Shown: one piece after another, positions 1 to 8,048 of the stretch
Numbering within the stretch: position 1 is the first letter of the stretch
Layout of the letters: every line of letters begins with the position of its first letter
From: Paenibacillus sp. DMB20
Lineage (GTDB): Bacteria > Bacillota > Bacilli > Paenibacillales > Paenibacillaceae
Direction of reading: 5' to 3'
DNA: 64,000 nt
Assembly: GCF_000987955.1 (NCBI RefSeq)
Contig: NZ_LAZU01000026.1
Location: 1 to 64,000 of the forward strand
Program-made: the position numbers and the translations under genes
Notes under the pieces: generated by a model
What the model saw: only the letters and a program-made list of their open reading frames with translations
The model's database searches: none
Told to the model about the DNA's origin: nothing

Positions 1-200
1 TTCCCAGTGGCTTCAAGAACCACTTTTGGTTCTTGACCGGAGACAGACTTCAATTCCTCCAGAATAGCCAGGACCCGCTGAAGATCTTCTTCTGAATGGT
101 AAAACGGAAACGGTTTATACATACAATCTTGGTAAGAAAGAAACGCAGCAGCAACGCTTTTTCCTTTCGCAACATCGATACTTAGAACAGGTTGATTCAT
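1..200 (-). CDS. IS110-family transposase, N-terminal part
   Basis: The protein starts MNQPVLSIDVAKGKSVAAAF and continues for 66 residues to the window edge. The opening beta strand with an aspartate (D9 in LSIDVAKGKS) is the hallmark of the DEDD RuvC-like domain of IS110/IS1111 recombinases, which move circular intermediates without DDE chemistry. An AGGAGG-type ribosome site lies just upstream of the ATG. The reading frame is intact as far as it can be seen. The C-terminal serine domain lies outside the window, so whether this copy is functional is unknown. The related copy at 4.3-5.2 kb shows what the C-terminal half looks like. Confidence 0.85.
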   Translation of the reverse strand, partial: MNQPVLSIDVAKGKSVAAAFLSYQDCMYKPFPFYHSEEDLQRVLAILEELKSVSGQEPKVVLEATG

Positions 201-449
201 ATAACCTCCTTAAATAAACCGGGGCAAGCACTTTTGCTCTCCACAGGTTGGCACGGTGATACGGGTTCTAGACCCAACCAGCTGAATCGGGGTATGAACA
301 AAAGGCTAGGGCGTACAACACTTTATGCGACAGGATCTGTGTCCTAACAAAACATATGTTTTTCAGCCCGGTGTTTTCTCCAGTATAAAAGAAAAAGTTC
401 ATCCCCGAACCAGTCGGTTATGAACTGAGAATACCAACATTATATTCAC
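201..449 (-). ncRNA. candidate bridge/seek RNA region of IS110 element
   Basis: IS110-group elements encode a guide RNA in the noncoding end upstream of the recombinase gene. This region has the right place and size, and its distal 140 bases are conserved in the second copy although that copy's protein is broken. Only position, length and conservation support the call. No secondary structure was computed and no target or donor loop was identified. Confidence 0.35.
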
Positions 450-606
450 GCAACGGAGTCTGTCGGCTCTTCGGTCCGCGAGAAGTGATCGGCAGGGGAG
501 AAGATTCAACGAACACATCCGCACCGACTAACCGTATCGCGATCGGCTCCTGACGGAGCCTTAAGTCGGGGGCGACGTCGTGAATTCAGGAGCGTTATCT
601 GAAAGC
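441..606. repeat. dispersed intergenic repeat, copy 1
   Basis: Left portion reads ATTCACGCAACGG followed by CTCTTCGGTCCGCGAGAAG; right end reads GACGTCGTGAATTCAGGAGC then GTTATCTGAAA. The same blocks occur at 1473-1611 and, more diverged or partial, at 3130-3175, 3495-3546, 5197-5237 and 22036-22206. In better copies the ends are inverted (GTGTTCAC against GTGAACAC). No coding potential was seen. The IS110 copy A abuts its left end. Confidence 0.5.
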
Positions 607-732
607 GAGGTAAACTTATAGAGAAACACTATATTATATCATTTTTCTATTTGATGGTAATATAGTGATATGAGATAAACTTTTGATTCTTAAGTCCCAA
701 GTTACATTAAAATTAAAGGAGCAATTAAGAGA

Positions 733-1386
733 ATGAAGTTATGCAAAAGTTTTATTAGTCTTATTGGTATTTCTTTAGTATTAGCAGGATGTGTATCACA
801 GAAAGATTTTAATCAAGTAAAGAATGAAAAGAAGACTACTGAAGAAAAACTAGCTAGCTTAGAGAAAGAATTGGAATTAGCGCGGAAGAAAATTGATGAT
901 CAAGCTAAAGAATTAATTCAAACGAATCAGATTACTAACGAAAATAGAGAATTGAAAGAAAAACTGGATTTATACCGGAGCGAGGCAAATCCAAAGAATA
1001 ATAACGTAAATAACTATAACACTACAGTCGAAGATGAATACATTAATAACCTTCTACAGGTATATGATTTTAAGGCAGTGTACATGGATTCATGGCTTGA
1101 TGGTAAGGTTCCAGGGGTTGTTTTCAAAATTAAGAACAAAGGGAAAAAGACTCTTTCTGAAATAGAAGTTACAGTTTATTTTACAGATGGAAAGGGAAAC
1201 AATATTGCTGAGGAAACATATTATCCAGTTCTAGACTCAGGAGTAAGTGACTTTAAAGAATTAAAACCCAATTATACATTCCAGTTCGATAATGATCATT
1301 TTTATTCGGCAAAACTTGTTCCAAAAGAATGGAAGTCAGGAAACGCTACTATAAAGATTACGAGTATTAAATTCAAAGAAGAATAG
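733..1386 (+). CDS. lipoprotein with coiled-coil and FxLYD-like C-terminal domain
   Basis: 217 residues. The signal peptide ends in a lipobox LVLAGC, with the lipidated cysteine at C20, so the mature protein should be anchored to the outer face of the membrane. Residues about 24-85 are rich in Glu, Lys, Gln and Leu with heptad-like spacing and probably form a coiled coil. An Asn-rich linker (about 86-100) leads to a beta-rich domain (about 105-217) with the pattern VVFKIKNKGKKTLSEIEVTV, which resembles FxLYD-type immunoglobulin-like domains. The AAAGGAG ribosome site is well placed. It stands alone between repeats and has its own terminator. The role is unknown. Confidence 0.8.
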   Translation: MKLCKSFISLIGISLVLAGCVSQKDFNQVKNEKKTTEEKLASLEKELELARKKIDDQAKELIQTNQITNENRELKEKLDLYRSEANPKNNNVNNYNTTVEDEYINNLLQVYDFKAVYMDSWLDGKVPGVVFKIKNKGKKTLSEIEVTVYFTDGKGNNIAEETYYPVLDSGVSDFKELKPNYTFQFDNDHFYSAKLVPKEWKSGNATIKITSIKFKEE

Positions 1387-1393
1387 CTCATAT

Positions 1394-1418
1394 AGCTGCC
1401 ATTTTAGCAGCTTTCTTT
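1394..1418 (+). terminator. rho-independent terminator after lipoprotein gene
   Basis: AGCTGC and GCAGCT form a 6-bp stem around a 7-8 base loop, followed by a T-rich stretch (TTTCTTTAATTT). It lies 8 bases after the stop codon. Confidence 0.65.
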
Positions 1419-1472
1419 AATTTAATAAATTTTTTGAATGTAATACAAGAAGCTCTGCCATCAGATAACAAA

Positions 1473-1611
1473 GTGTTCACACATCCGGCATCAGCCCTCG
1501 TTCTGCAGAAGAAGAATTGGGGAAGTCAAGGCAGCAGACAGATCCTTCCCCTAAGATAAGAGCTATCTAAGAGGGAAGGACGTCGTGAACACAAGAACGC
1601 TATGAGAAATT
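1473..1611. repeat. dispersed intergenic repeat, copy 2
   Basis: Begins GTTCACACATCCGGCATC, contains CTCGTTCTGCAGAAG and ends GGACGTCGTGAACACAAGAA followed by CGCTATGAGAAA. The ends contain the inverted pair GTTCAC/GTGAAC. The right end matches copy 1 closely, while the middle differs, which suggests an old family with conserved termini. Confidence 0.5.
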
Positions 1612-1778
1612 TTAGGTCTATTGAAGAGTTTATCAACTGGAAGGTTTTGGATAATCATAAAATGAATAGTAAGTCAGAGTTGTAAAGTAATGCGATGTAT
1701 AGAAGGTATAAAATAACTCAATAAATAGTAATTTGAATTCGAACTATAAATTATTTGATTTCACTGTGAGGTAAGCAC

Positions 1779-2456
1779 ATGAAAAATGTTGATGAATACA
1801 AAGTAGAAATAATAACTGGACAATATATAACAGCTCCTTTGGAGCAAAAATTAATGATAAAAAATTTATTAGGTGAAGATGTAGAATATAATTTTGAAAT
1901 ATATTTTCATTGGTATAATATGATTCATGAATTAGGACATGCAGTTTTTGAATATAATTGTCCAAACCGTCCTCATCCTGTAGACGAAGAACAATTTGTT
2001 AACAATTTTGCGATTGCATATTGGCGGCACTACGGAGAGATAGAAAAACTTGAAACCGTATGTTCAATTGTCCATGAAGCACTCAGTAAGTTTACTGCAC
2101 CAACAACACACAATAATAAAAATCATCTTGTTTATGCAGAAGAACAATGGGGTAAAGAAGAATTTTACAGTTTTAATAACTATGGCTGGTTTCAGTTCAA
2201 TTGTGTCGAAAATTCTATTTCTCAACAAATATCATTAGAACAAGCATTAAGTGATATGGGGCTGATAAATGCACAATTTCAAAAAGGAGTGCTTTTGAAA
2301 TATAAGGTAGATGAAACGATGCCGTATCAAGTTATTAAGGATGCTAAAAATATATTATGTTCATGGGGAATTACTTTACCTAAAGAAATAAGCGTTGTTT
2401 TATCAGATGACCCCAATTGCCATATGTGTCAGAGTAAACGCATATGTGCGAAATAA
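1779..2456 (+). CDS. HExxH metallopeptidase-like protein, ImmA/IrrE-like
   Basis: 225 residues with a zinc-metallopeptidase motif HELGH (H50, E51, H54) in the context YNMIHELGHAVFEYNC, followed by a helix with FVNNFAIAYW. This order resembles ImmA/IrrE-type domains, in which a glutamate in the later helix is the third ligand; that ligand was not assigned. The C-terminal half (about 100-225) is not recognised and ends in a CxxC pair (CHMC) plus another Cys. No signal peptide, so cytoplasmic. There is no HTH gene or phage repressor beside it as classical ImmA genes have. The start ATG follows GTGAGGTAAGC. Confidence in a metallopeptidase fold is moderate; the substrate is unknown. Confidence 0.65.
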   Translation: MKNVDEYKVEIITGQYITAPLEQKLMIKNLLGEDVEYNFEIYFHWYNMIHELGHAVFEYNCPNRPHPVDEEQFVNNFAIAYWRHYGEIEKLETVCSIVHEALSKFTAPTTHNNKNHLVYAEEQWGKEEFYSFNNYGWFQFNCVENSISQQISLEQALSDMGLINAQFQKGVLLKYKVDETMPYQVIKDAKNILCSWGITLPKEISVVLSDDPNCHMCQSKRICAK

Positions 2457-2550
2457 ACATAATACGAAGCTGACATATTCCAATTTGATTAGTTGATTAA
2501 ACTAACCGTCATAATTGTTGAACAAAAATATAGAAACAGGGGGACTTGAT

Positions 2551-2859
2551 ATGATTAGTTTGCTTAATCTTGGCAGCCTCGTGCTTGGACTAATTGCTTG
2601 GATACTTCCTGTTGTTAATCTCGTGCGATATGAAAAACATGAGCATAGGAGTTGGGGCATTCTTTCCATTATGAGCATCAGTGCTTGTGCTATTTCGCTA
2701 TGTCTCCAGATTTTCTATAACTATCATTTGGTAAAGATTGAGGATTGGGCTGCTCTTTTGGACACAACGGGTGCTGTGGCATTCGTCGCAGCAGTTCTTC
2801 TCATTGTTACCATTATATTAAATGCAATTACTCTGATTATATATCGTGACAGAAAGTAG
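2551..2859 (+). CDS. small four-helix membrane protein, function unknown
   Basis: 102 residues from the ATG at 2551, which has a GGGGGA ribosome site 8 bases upstream. An in-frame TTG at 2515 would only add a polar stretch and was not chosen. Hydrophobic segments lie at about 4-22, 36-54, 64-80 and 80-98, and the C-terminus is basic. It reads as an integral membrane protein of the small conserved hypothetical kind common in Bacillota. No motif points to a function and the neighbours do not help. Confidence 0.7.
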   Translation: MISLLNLGSLVLGLIAWILPVVNLVRYEKHEHRSWGILSIMSISACAISLCLQIFYNYHLVKIEDWAALLDTTGAVAFVAAVLLIVTIILNAITLIIYRDRK

Positions 2860-3206
2860 ATATCAAATTCCAGTTTGGAAGGTTGAAATAATTAATTCAT
2901 AATGCAAAAGGATTAATTCGCACTTTTCTTATGGTGTACCGAAGATTGTGAAAGGGTGTACTTAAGGTAACGGGTACGATAATTGAATAGTGTAAGTATT
3001 TCGAAGAGGGCATTGACATCCTATAATAAAAGTTTCACGAAGCGGACATTCGTCCTTGGTTGGAAGAAGTAGTTTGTATAGAAGAATATTCACCAACACA
3101 GAATCCCACCTAATAAAAGCGAATAGCAAGAAGTAAATGAGTTTCCGTCGTTAACCTCTGAACGTTATGCGAAACCCCTGGGGATTTTAAAGAAGTAGCT
3201 GTCTCG
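2860..3206. other. intergenic region with a repeat fragment
   Basis: About 350 bases without a convincing gene. Positions 3130-3175 carry GAACGTTATGCGAAA preceded by CCGTCGTTAACC, the right end of the dispersed repeat family. The repeat runs directly into the open frame of the truncated gene at 3207. The rest shows no clear promoter pair. Confidence 0.45.
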
Positions 3207-3464
3207 TTGCAGCGATGGTTAAATGAGAAGAGAAAGAACAAAGTTAACTATTATTACTATTCAATGGATCATGATACTGAGGTAATATTTGAATTTCATA
3301 ATGTTAATGTTGATATGTGGAAGGTTTATTCTTCATGGCATACTGCAGATCTTGATATTTTAGTGAATGATCATGTATTAAGTGAAGAGATAAAAAAATT
3401 AATAAATGACATTAATACAGATATTAATAATAGATTTGGGATAAGTATTAATGATTTTTTATAG
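3207..3464 (+). pseudogene. 5'-truncated small conserved protein
   Basis: The frame gives QRWLNEKRKNKVNYYYYSMD and ends NNRFGISINDFL. It resembles the C-terminal half of a small Bacillota family of about 140 residues (recalled as DUF7878-like). The open frame extends upstream with sensible residues (DFKEVAVSL) and then meets the dispersed repeat with no ATG. A TTG at 3207 is the only near start and lacks a good ribosome site. The simplest reading is that the repeat replaced the N-terminal half and the gene is dead. Family assignment is from memory and unchecked. Confidence 0.45.
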
Positions 3465-3494
3465 TGATTTCAATGATGCCAGGGACATCTCATA

Positions 3495-3546
3495 ACACAG
3501 TATCTACGCACCATCGCGTTCGCTCCTCGGTCTGCTCGAGGATTTT
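3495..3546. repeat. dispersed intergenic repeat, left-end fragment
   Basis: TCTACGCACCATCGCGTTCG followed by CTCCTCGGTCTGCTCGAGG matches the left block of the repeat family (CGCATC, CTCGGTCTGC). No right end is visible before the next gene. Confidence 0.4.
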
Positions 3547-3606
3547 AAAAGAAGAGTTTTCTAAAAATGTGAAAACCTATAAAACCTAATAAAAAAGGAG
3601 ATGCTA

Positions 3607-4092
3607 ATGAAATTTTTAACTTCATTTTTTCCTATCATTGCTTTAATAGTAATCCTCGGATGTAATAAATCTGTCGATAGTCCTCCTAATCTGACATTTC
3701 AACTAAATCAAAATGAGAAGAGTGTATATGAAAGTTTGAAACAAGATCTTGACGAATCAGCATTGCAGAATCTTGATCCGAAAAGTGTCGCTAAATTATA
3801 TGTTTTCTCGAGGTTTGAAGCTGACCATGATGTTGCTTACCTTTTATATACCCAAAGGAAAGGTCATGTTGCTTGGTCCAAGAAAGAGGATGAGCAGATT
3901 CCCGAAAAAGATCGAGGAACAAAAGAACAAATCCTAGCCCAATATAAGAATCTCGAACATGGACGATTTGTTCAAATCAGCGATTATGAGGGTTATATCG
4001 AATATGAAGTAATACCTGGGGAAAAATCAGGTTTTCAAATGATTTTGGACGAAACCGGCATATGGAAGGTATCCTTCATGCCAATACAATAG
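3607..4092 (+). CDS. small lipoprotein, function unknown
   Basis: 161 residues from ATG 3607. The ribosome site AAAGGAG ends only one base before an earlier in-frame ATG at 3601, while 3607 has a normal 7-base spacing, so 3607 is preferred. The signal peptide MKFLTSFFPIIALIVILGC ends in a lipobox with the lipidated cysteine at C19. The mature part is acidic and soluble, with a helical segment (QNEKSVYESLKQDLDESALQ) and a C-terminal strand-rich part ending GIWKVSFMPIQ. This resembles a family of Bacillota lipoproteins of unknown role. Confidence 0.75.
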   Translation: MKFLTSFFPIIALIVILGCNKSVDSPPNLTFQLNQNEKSVYESLKQDLDESALQNLDPKSVAKLYVFSRFEADHDVAYLLYTQRKGHVAWSKKEDEQIPEKDRGTKEQILAQYKNLEHGRFVQISDYEGYIEYEVIPGEKSGFQMILDETGIWKVSFMPIQ

Positions 4093-4259
4093 ATTTGCAG
4101 GTATTTTGGTGAAGTCGAGGTCTTCGTATAAACAGCTAATCAAAGTCAACTCTATCGATAAAAAAGATTTCGTTTGCAGAAAGTAAGCATACCTAAATAG
4201 AACTACCTAGAAAAGTAGATATCACTGGAAGTTAAATACCAACTTTGGAATTTAACCAG

Positions 4260-5202
4260 CTTGAAAAGCTCTACCCGAGTTCAACATACCAAAAATAATG
4301 CGTAAAAGCTTGTGAGAGGTTGCGACAATTGCGACTTTTGCCGGTTTGCCTTCGTTTCGTTTTTGCTGAGAAAATCGAATTTTTTGGGCCGTGAATTTGC
4401 TTGGAGATGGCTGCGACAGTGGCCTGATAAAGAGCCGTTCGCAGGTAGCGCGATCCTCGTTTAGATATTCGATTCTTCTTTGATTTGAAGGTTCCCCGAT
4501 TCGTGAACAGCTGAGTCAAGCCCGGCAAAAGCTGCTAGTTGTTTCGCGGAGGGGAACCTTTTTATATCTCCAATTTCAGCAATGATTATGGCGGCTGTTA
4601 ATGGACCCACGCCTGGAATGGTGCGAAGAAGATGGTAGATTGCAATAGATTCAGCGAGTGATTGCATGGTATGCAAGAGATCCTCCATACAATCTTGGTA
4701 AGTCTTAAGCAGATCGATATACTGGATCAGAACAACTCTTTGAGCTTGAATTACACGAAGAGCTAGAAGACTATGACTAGAAATTTCAGCTGTACTTGAG
4801 CCTGGGGAGATTGTAAGTAGAAAACATGAGCAATACGAATTACATCAATGGGATCGGTCTTAATCTTGCGTATGGCTTTTTGTTTGAGCTGATGAGTAAG
4901 TATGGGATTCAGAAGGACGACGGAATAACCATGCGAAGAAAAGAACGAGACCAGAGGTTTCGAATAATTAAGGTGGCTTCGAGACATCCTTGGGCTCTAC
5001 CCCGTGATGTTTTTCATCTGCTCCAAGATAGTCAAGAGTCGATGAAGTTCCTCATTTGAATGGCGTACAACACTTTATGCGACAGGATCTGTGTCCTAAC
5101 AAAGCCATACGTTTTTCAGCCCGGTGTTTTCTCCAGTATAAAAGAAAAAGTTCATCCCCGAACCAGTCGGGTATGAACTGAGAATACCAACATCATATTC
5201 AC
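4260..5202 (-). mobile_element. IS110-family element copy B, decayed
   Basis: The minus strand holds pieces of an IS110 transposase in different frames. About 5060-4770 gives LTILEQMKN, a stop, then SYVVLLNPILTHQLKQK-like sequence from the RuvC-like domain. 4688-4461 gives LLRTIPGVGPLTAAIIIAEI, the helix-hairpin region of the transposase_20 domain. 4528-4271 gives SKRGSRYLRTALYQATVAA, the end of that domain. The first ~35 residues with the catalytic aspartate and about 110 bases of upstream DNA are deleted relative to copy A. The left-end noncoding block (5062-5202) is kept almost intact. The element cannot make a functional transposase. Confidence 0.85.
5062..5202 (-). repeat. IS110 left-end block shared with copy A
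   Basis: 141 bases nearly identical to 310-449: both contain ACTTTATGCGACAGGATCTG, GTGTTTTCTCCAGTATAAAA and ATGAACTGAGAATACCAACA. Only a handful of differences were seen by eye. Sequence beyond 5202 (TTCGGGCCATTCTGCCCTCG) again resembles the dispersed intergenic repeat. Confidence 0.85.
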
Positions 5203-5367
5203 ACTTCGGGCCATTCTGCCCTCGGTCCGCAAAGAGCATTTAATAGTTGATGCAAAAGCTGCGAATCTACGTTAAATCTGACCCACATTTGGAACTGTTT
5301 GAAATCGAAAGAGCTTACTTTGCAGAGGCAGTGGCTCCGTAGTACATTTTCTTCTATGTTTGTATAT

Positions 5368-6078
5368 TTAACGAGTGGAAATGAAAATAGTTGATCTACG
5401 TGTTGCAGTAAAGGGGACAGACAGTTCTGGTAATAATGATACTATTTCTTCACCTCTAATATGCCGTTCGATAAATCCTTCAATTGAAGAGCGATTTTCA
5501 AATAAAACGGTACCTTTTGTATTGATATATTTAACATCTTTGAAATATTTACTTAACAGGTCATGGCCATTTTCACTACTGAAAGAGAACTCATACGATG
5601 GAGATTCAAAAATTAATTCCCAGATTTCTTTCATATGATAATTGCTATTTGTTGTTGCTATGAACTTCCCATCAACTTGTAAAACTCGGAAAATTTCTGA
5701 GAGTGCATATTTAGGTTTGCTTACATAATGTAAAACCCAATTAGCTATTACGCAATCAAATGAATGGTCAGGAAAAGGTAGACAGGTAACATCTGCAACT
5801 TGAGAGTGCAAACCTTTTTGCCGACTTAATTCAACCATACGTTCTGAGATATCTACTGTAGTGATTTCAGGGATTGGATTAAGCTCATTCAATAATCGGT
5901 GAGAAAACTCTCCCATACCACAGCCAACTTCAAGTATCCTTTTGGGTTTGCTTTCTAAAATAACTTTAAATGATTCCTCTTCAGCATCCAAACCATCGAT
6001 ACTGGAAGAATATACTGCTTTTTGCGCAGCATAGCGTTTTTCATCAGTAAACGCTTGAAGAATATCTCCTTGCTTCAT
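5368..6078 (-). CDS. class I SAM-dependent methyltransferase
   Basis: 236 residues. SAM-binding motif I is ILEVGCGMGEF (about residues 48-58); motif II acidic strand ITTVDIS follows, then FDCVIANWVLHYV, typical of Methyltransf_11 proteins. The start is the ATG at 6078, 8 bases after AAGGTGG; an in-frame GTG further upstream falls inside that ribosome site. The substrate cannot be told: this family methylates small molecules as well as RNA or proteins. It is the last of three minus-strand genes separated by gaps of 50-85 bases, possibly one transcript from the monooxygenase promoter. Confidence 0.85.
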   Translation of the reverse strand: MKQGDILQAFTDEKRYAAQKAVYSSSIDGLDAEEESFKVILESKPKRILEVGCGMGEFSHRLLNELNPIPEITTVDISERMVELSRQKGLHSQVADVTCLPFPDHSFDCVIANWVLHYVSKPKYALSEIFRVLQVDGKFIATTNSNYHMKEIWELIFESPSYEFSFSSENGHDLLSKYFKDVKYINTKGTVLFENRSSIEGFIERHIRGEEIVSLLPELSVPFTATRRSTIFISTR

Positions 6079-6162
6079 TATGAATACCACCTTAACAAAG
6101 TAATTTTGGATAAAAATAATAAAATCGGACAGTCATTACGAACACGTTTACTTTTTAATTTC

Positions 6163-6666
6163 TCAGATTTTGTCCGGATTCGGGTAGTTATGATCAATTG
6201 AGAAAAATGGACGAATTTCGGGAGGGGGCCATGGAGCACCTCTATGAAGAAATGAATCTAAAAATAATTGAGTTCTTGAAAGAATGCCAGTAACTTGACT
6301 AATAGTAAATTCACCAGATTCAAGTCTCTCTCCAAGATCATCCAAATCAAGAATCCGGTAAGTAGGGCCCATATTTTCAACGACAATATCAAGTGCCATA
6401 TCAACGACTTTATATATATAGGGGTTATTAGATTCAATCTTTATATCGACTAGATCAATTCGCCATTCATTCTTCCAATTAATAGGATCAAATACCATCT
6501 GAACTTTATGTTCTAATAGCCAAAAGTATCGTCTTACAGAGTTATTTCTCGGATCATTTTCGTCCCGGAATATTACATTATTAACTTGAATAGCTGGAAC
6601 TGTTTCAAACTGATGATTTCGATATTGAATGAATACGTGAAGCGGAGTTGGATCATCTATTATCAT
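6163..6666 (-). CDS. DUF402 family protein
   Basis: 167 residues. The pattern RYFWLLEHKVQMVFDP, NEWRIDLVDIKIE, KVVDMALDIVVEN and YRILDLDDLGERLESGEFT follows the DUF402 beta-barrel fold seen in Bacillota Ntdp-type nucleoside tri- and diphosphatases and in FomD, which use acidic residues on the barrel to bind divalent metal. The D/E cluster LDLDDLGERLESGE is at the expected place. The N-terminal part is shorter than in Ntdp proteins and lacks the usual tyrosine/arginine-rich opening. It sits between a monooxygenase and a methyltransferase on the same strand. Activity on nucleotides is possible but unproven. Confidence 0.6.
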   Translation of the reverse strand: MIIDDPTPLHVFIQYRNHQFETVPAIQVNNVIFRDENDPRNNSVRRYFWLLEHKVQMVFDPINWKNEWRIDLVDIKIESNNPYIYKVVDMALDIVVENMGPTYRILDLDDLGERLESGEFTISQVTGILSRTQLFLDSFLHRGAPWPPPEIRPFFSIDHNYPNPDKI

Positions 6667-6716
6667 AATTAATCTCCTATCAAATGATTGATAATTGCTG
6701 GGGGATTTTTGAAAAG

Positions 6717-7781
6717 TTAGTTATTCATATTGAGTTTTGTTTTTAAAAGTGGCATTACCATTTCTCCAAATCTGTTTGCTTCATCTAATTTGGGGTATCC
6801 AGATAGAATAAATGTATCGATGCCTACGTTCCAGTATTCTATTAATCTTTCAACAATTTGTTGGGGATTACCGACTAAGGCAGTTGCATTCCCTAGACGT
6901 GCAGTACCAATACCCGCCCAAAGATTTGGACCAATGATCAAGTCATTACTTGTTGCCAGCATTTGCTGATTCTTCCGATCCACAGACTCACTATGCTTTT
7001 GGGAACATAAAAAAGCTTTTATTTCTGGATCCACCCTTGAAATAAGTTCATTAGCTGCATTCCAAGCCTCCTCTTCAGTTTGACGGACAATAATGTGCAT
7101 TCGAAGACCAAAGCGAAGAGAACTGGAATCTTTCATTGACTTTATGAGTGCTATTCGATTGCGGATTTTTTCTACGGGTTCTCCAAATAATAAATAGGTG
7201 TCGCCATATTTTAACGCTATTTCTGTTGCTTCCTTAGAGCCACCCGAAAAAAATATTTCAATACGTTGTGATAATTTTGGGTGGAAATAGTTTTCTTCTA
7301 ACTTATAAACAACGCCATTATAGGTGAAGATATCGTCCTCATACCAAAGTGCATTCGTGATTTCGAACCATTCCTTAATTCTCTGATAACGTGTCTCTCG
7401 ATCATCAAAATTTCCAATCCATTTGCATTCTTGTGTTTGTCCAGTAACAACATTTAAGGCAATGCGTCCAGGAAATAGTTGACACAAACTTGCAGCCATC
7501 TTAGCCAATTGTGCAGGGTGATATTGATTTGGACGTACAGCCAGAATCAATTGGGCGCGTTCGGTTTTTCCTAACACAGAAGCTGCTGCCACCCAGGTCT
7601 CTAGTGTAAGTGAGTAGCCTGTATGTACCAGTAAACCATCAAAACCTCCGTTTTCAGATGCTTTGACTATTTTAGAAAGGTACTCGACGGTTGGTTCAGG
7701 ACCAATAGAAGGCCAAGTACCAATATATGACACATCTGGTTCAAGGGGGAAAAACCAATACATTTTCAATTGTCTATTCAT
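6717..7781 (-). CDS. LLM-class flavin monooxygenase, alkanesulfonate type
   Basis: 354 residues. The sequence opens QLKMYWFFPLEPDVSYIGTW and has GRIALNVVTGQ, QRIEIFFSGGSKEA, LFGEPVEKI and LVGNPQQIVERL, which together match the SsuD/NtaA group of bacterial luciferase-like TIM barrels. These use FMNH2 from a partner reductase to oxidise C-S or C-N compounds, classically desulfonating alkanesulfonates for sulfur supply. The start at 7781 follows GGGAGG with 5-base spacing; an earlier in-frame start lies upstream of that site and is rejected. No SsuABC transporter or flavin reductase is nearby, so the substrate is open. It diverges from the MFS gene across 7782-8048. Confidence 0.85.
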   Translation of the reverse strand: MNRQLKMYWFFPLEPDVSYIGTWPSIGPEPTVEYLSKIVKASENGGFDGLLVHTGYSLTLETWVAAASVLGKTERAQLILAVRPNQYHPAQLAKMAASLCQLFPGRIALNVVTGQTQECKWIGNFDDRETRYQRIKEWFEITNALWYEDDIFTYNGVVYKLEENYFHPKLSQRIEIFFSGGSKEATEIALKYGDTYLLFGEPVEKIRNRIALIKSMKDSSSLRFGLRMHIIVRQTEEEAWNAANELISRVDPEIKAFLCSQKHSESVDRKNQQMLATSNDLIIGPNLWAGIGTARLGNATALVGNPQQIVERLIEYWNVGIDTFILSGYPKLDEANRFGEMVMPLLKTKLNMNN

Positions 7782-7870
7782 ATTATCCTCCCAAAAAACA
7801 AACAAATTAGGATATAATCTTTTATTTTTATGTTTTTGGATTTATTATTAACTTTACATAATTATGGATA

Positions 7871-7909
7871 TGATAATTATCATGGTAAACATAATAATAA
7901 TCATGGTCA
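7871..7909. promoter_or_regulatory. operator-like direct repeats in divergent promoter region
   Basis: A 12-bp palindrome TGATAATTATCA at 7871-7882 overlaps the first of two ATCATGGT repeats (7879-7886 and 7900-7907), 21 bp apart, i.e. two helical turns. The GATAAT half-sites recall Fur-type boxes but do not match the 7-1-7 form. It lies between the monooxygenase and MFS genes and could serve either. Confidence 0.35.
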
Positions 7910-8048
7910 AGACCGCTTTTTCAAATATAGAGAATATCTAAAAAAATAGATAAGGGGGTTAGCCTAAAGTGTGGAAATAAGGATAGTTATAAAACTGTTT
8001 TAGCGATTAAAATGTAGTCATTTTTCTTTCAACGAAAGGGGTGAAATT

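Larger units (their letters stand above)
1..449 (-). mobile_element. IS110-family element copy A, truncated by window edge
   Basis: The minus strand carries the start of an IS110-type transposase (1-200) preceded by about 250 noncoding bases. Bases 310-449 recur almost unchanged at 5062-5202 in front of a decayed transposase of the same family, so this stretch belongs to the element and not to the host. The outer boundary near 440-449 is inferred from where the two copies stop matching. The flank beyond it looks like part of a dispersed intergenic repeat. IS110 elements have no classical terminal inverted repeats, so the exact ends cannot be read directly. Confidence 0.75.

Noticed and set aside
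3013..3027. TTGACA and TATAAT hexamers, each perfect
   Set aside because: They are only 3 bases apart, so they cannot be the -35 and -10 of one promoter. No good partner was found for either.
120..4702. Identical 17-mer CATACAATCTTGGTAAG at 120-136 and 4686-4702
   Set aside because: It lies in different parts of the transposase and both encode a YQDCM-like text; probably chance or a codon coincidence, not a functional site.
4826..5059. 77-codon open frame on the plus strand
   Set aside because: It is antisense to the decayed IS110 transposase, which explains the sequence; no ribosome site.
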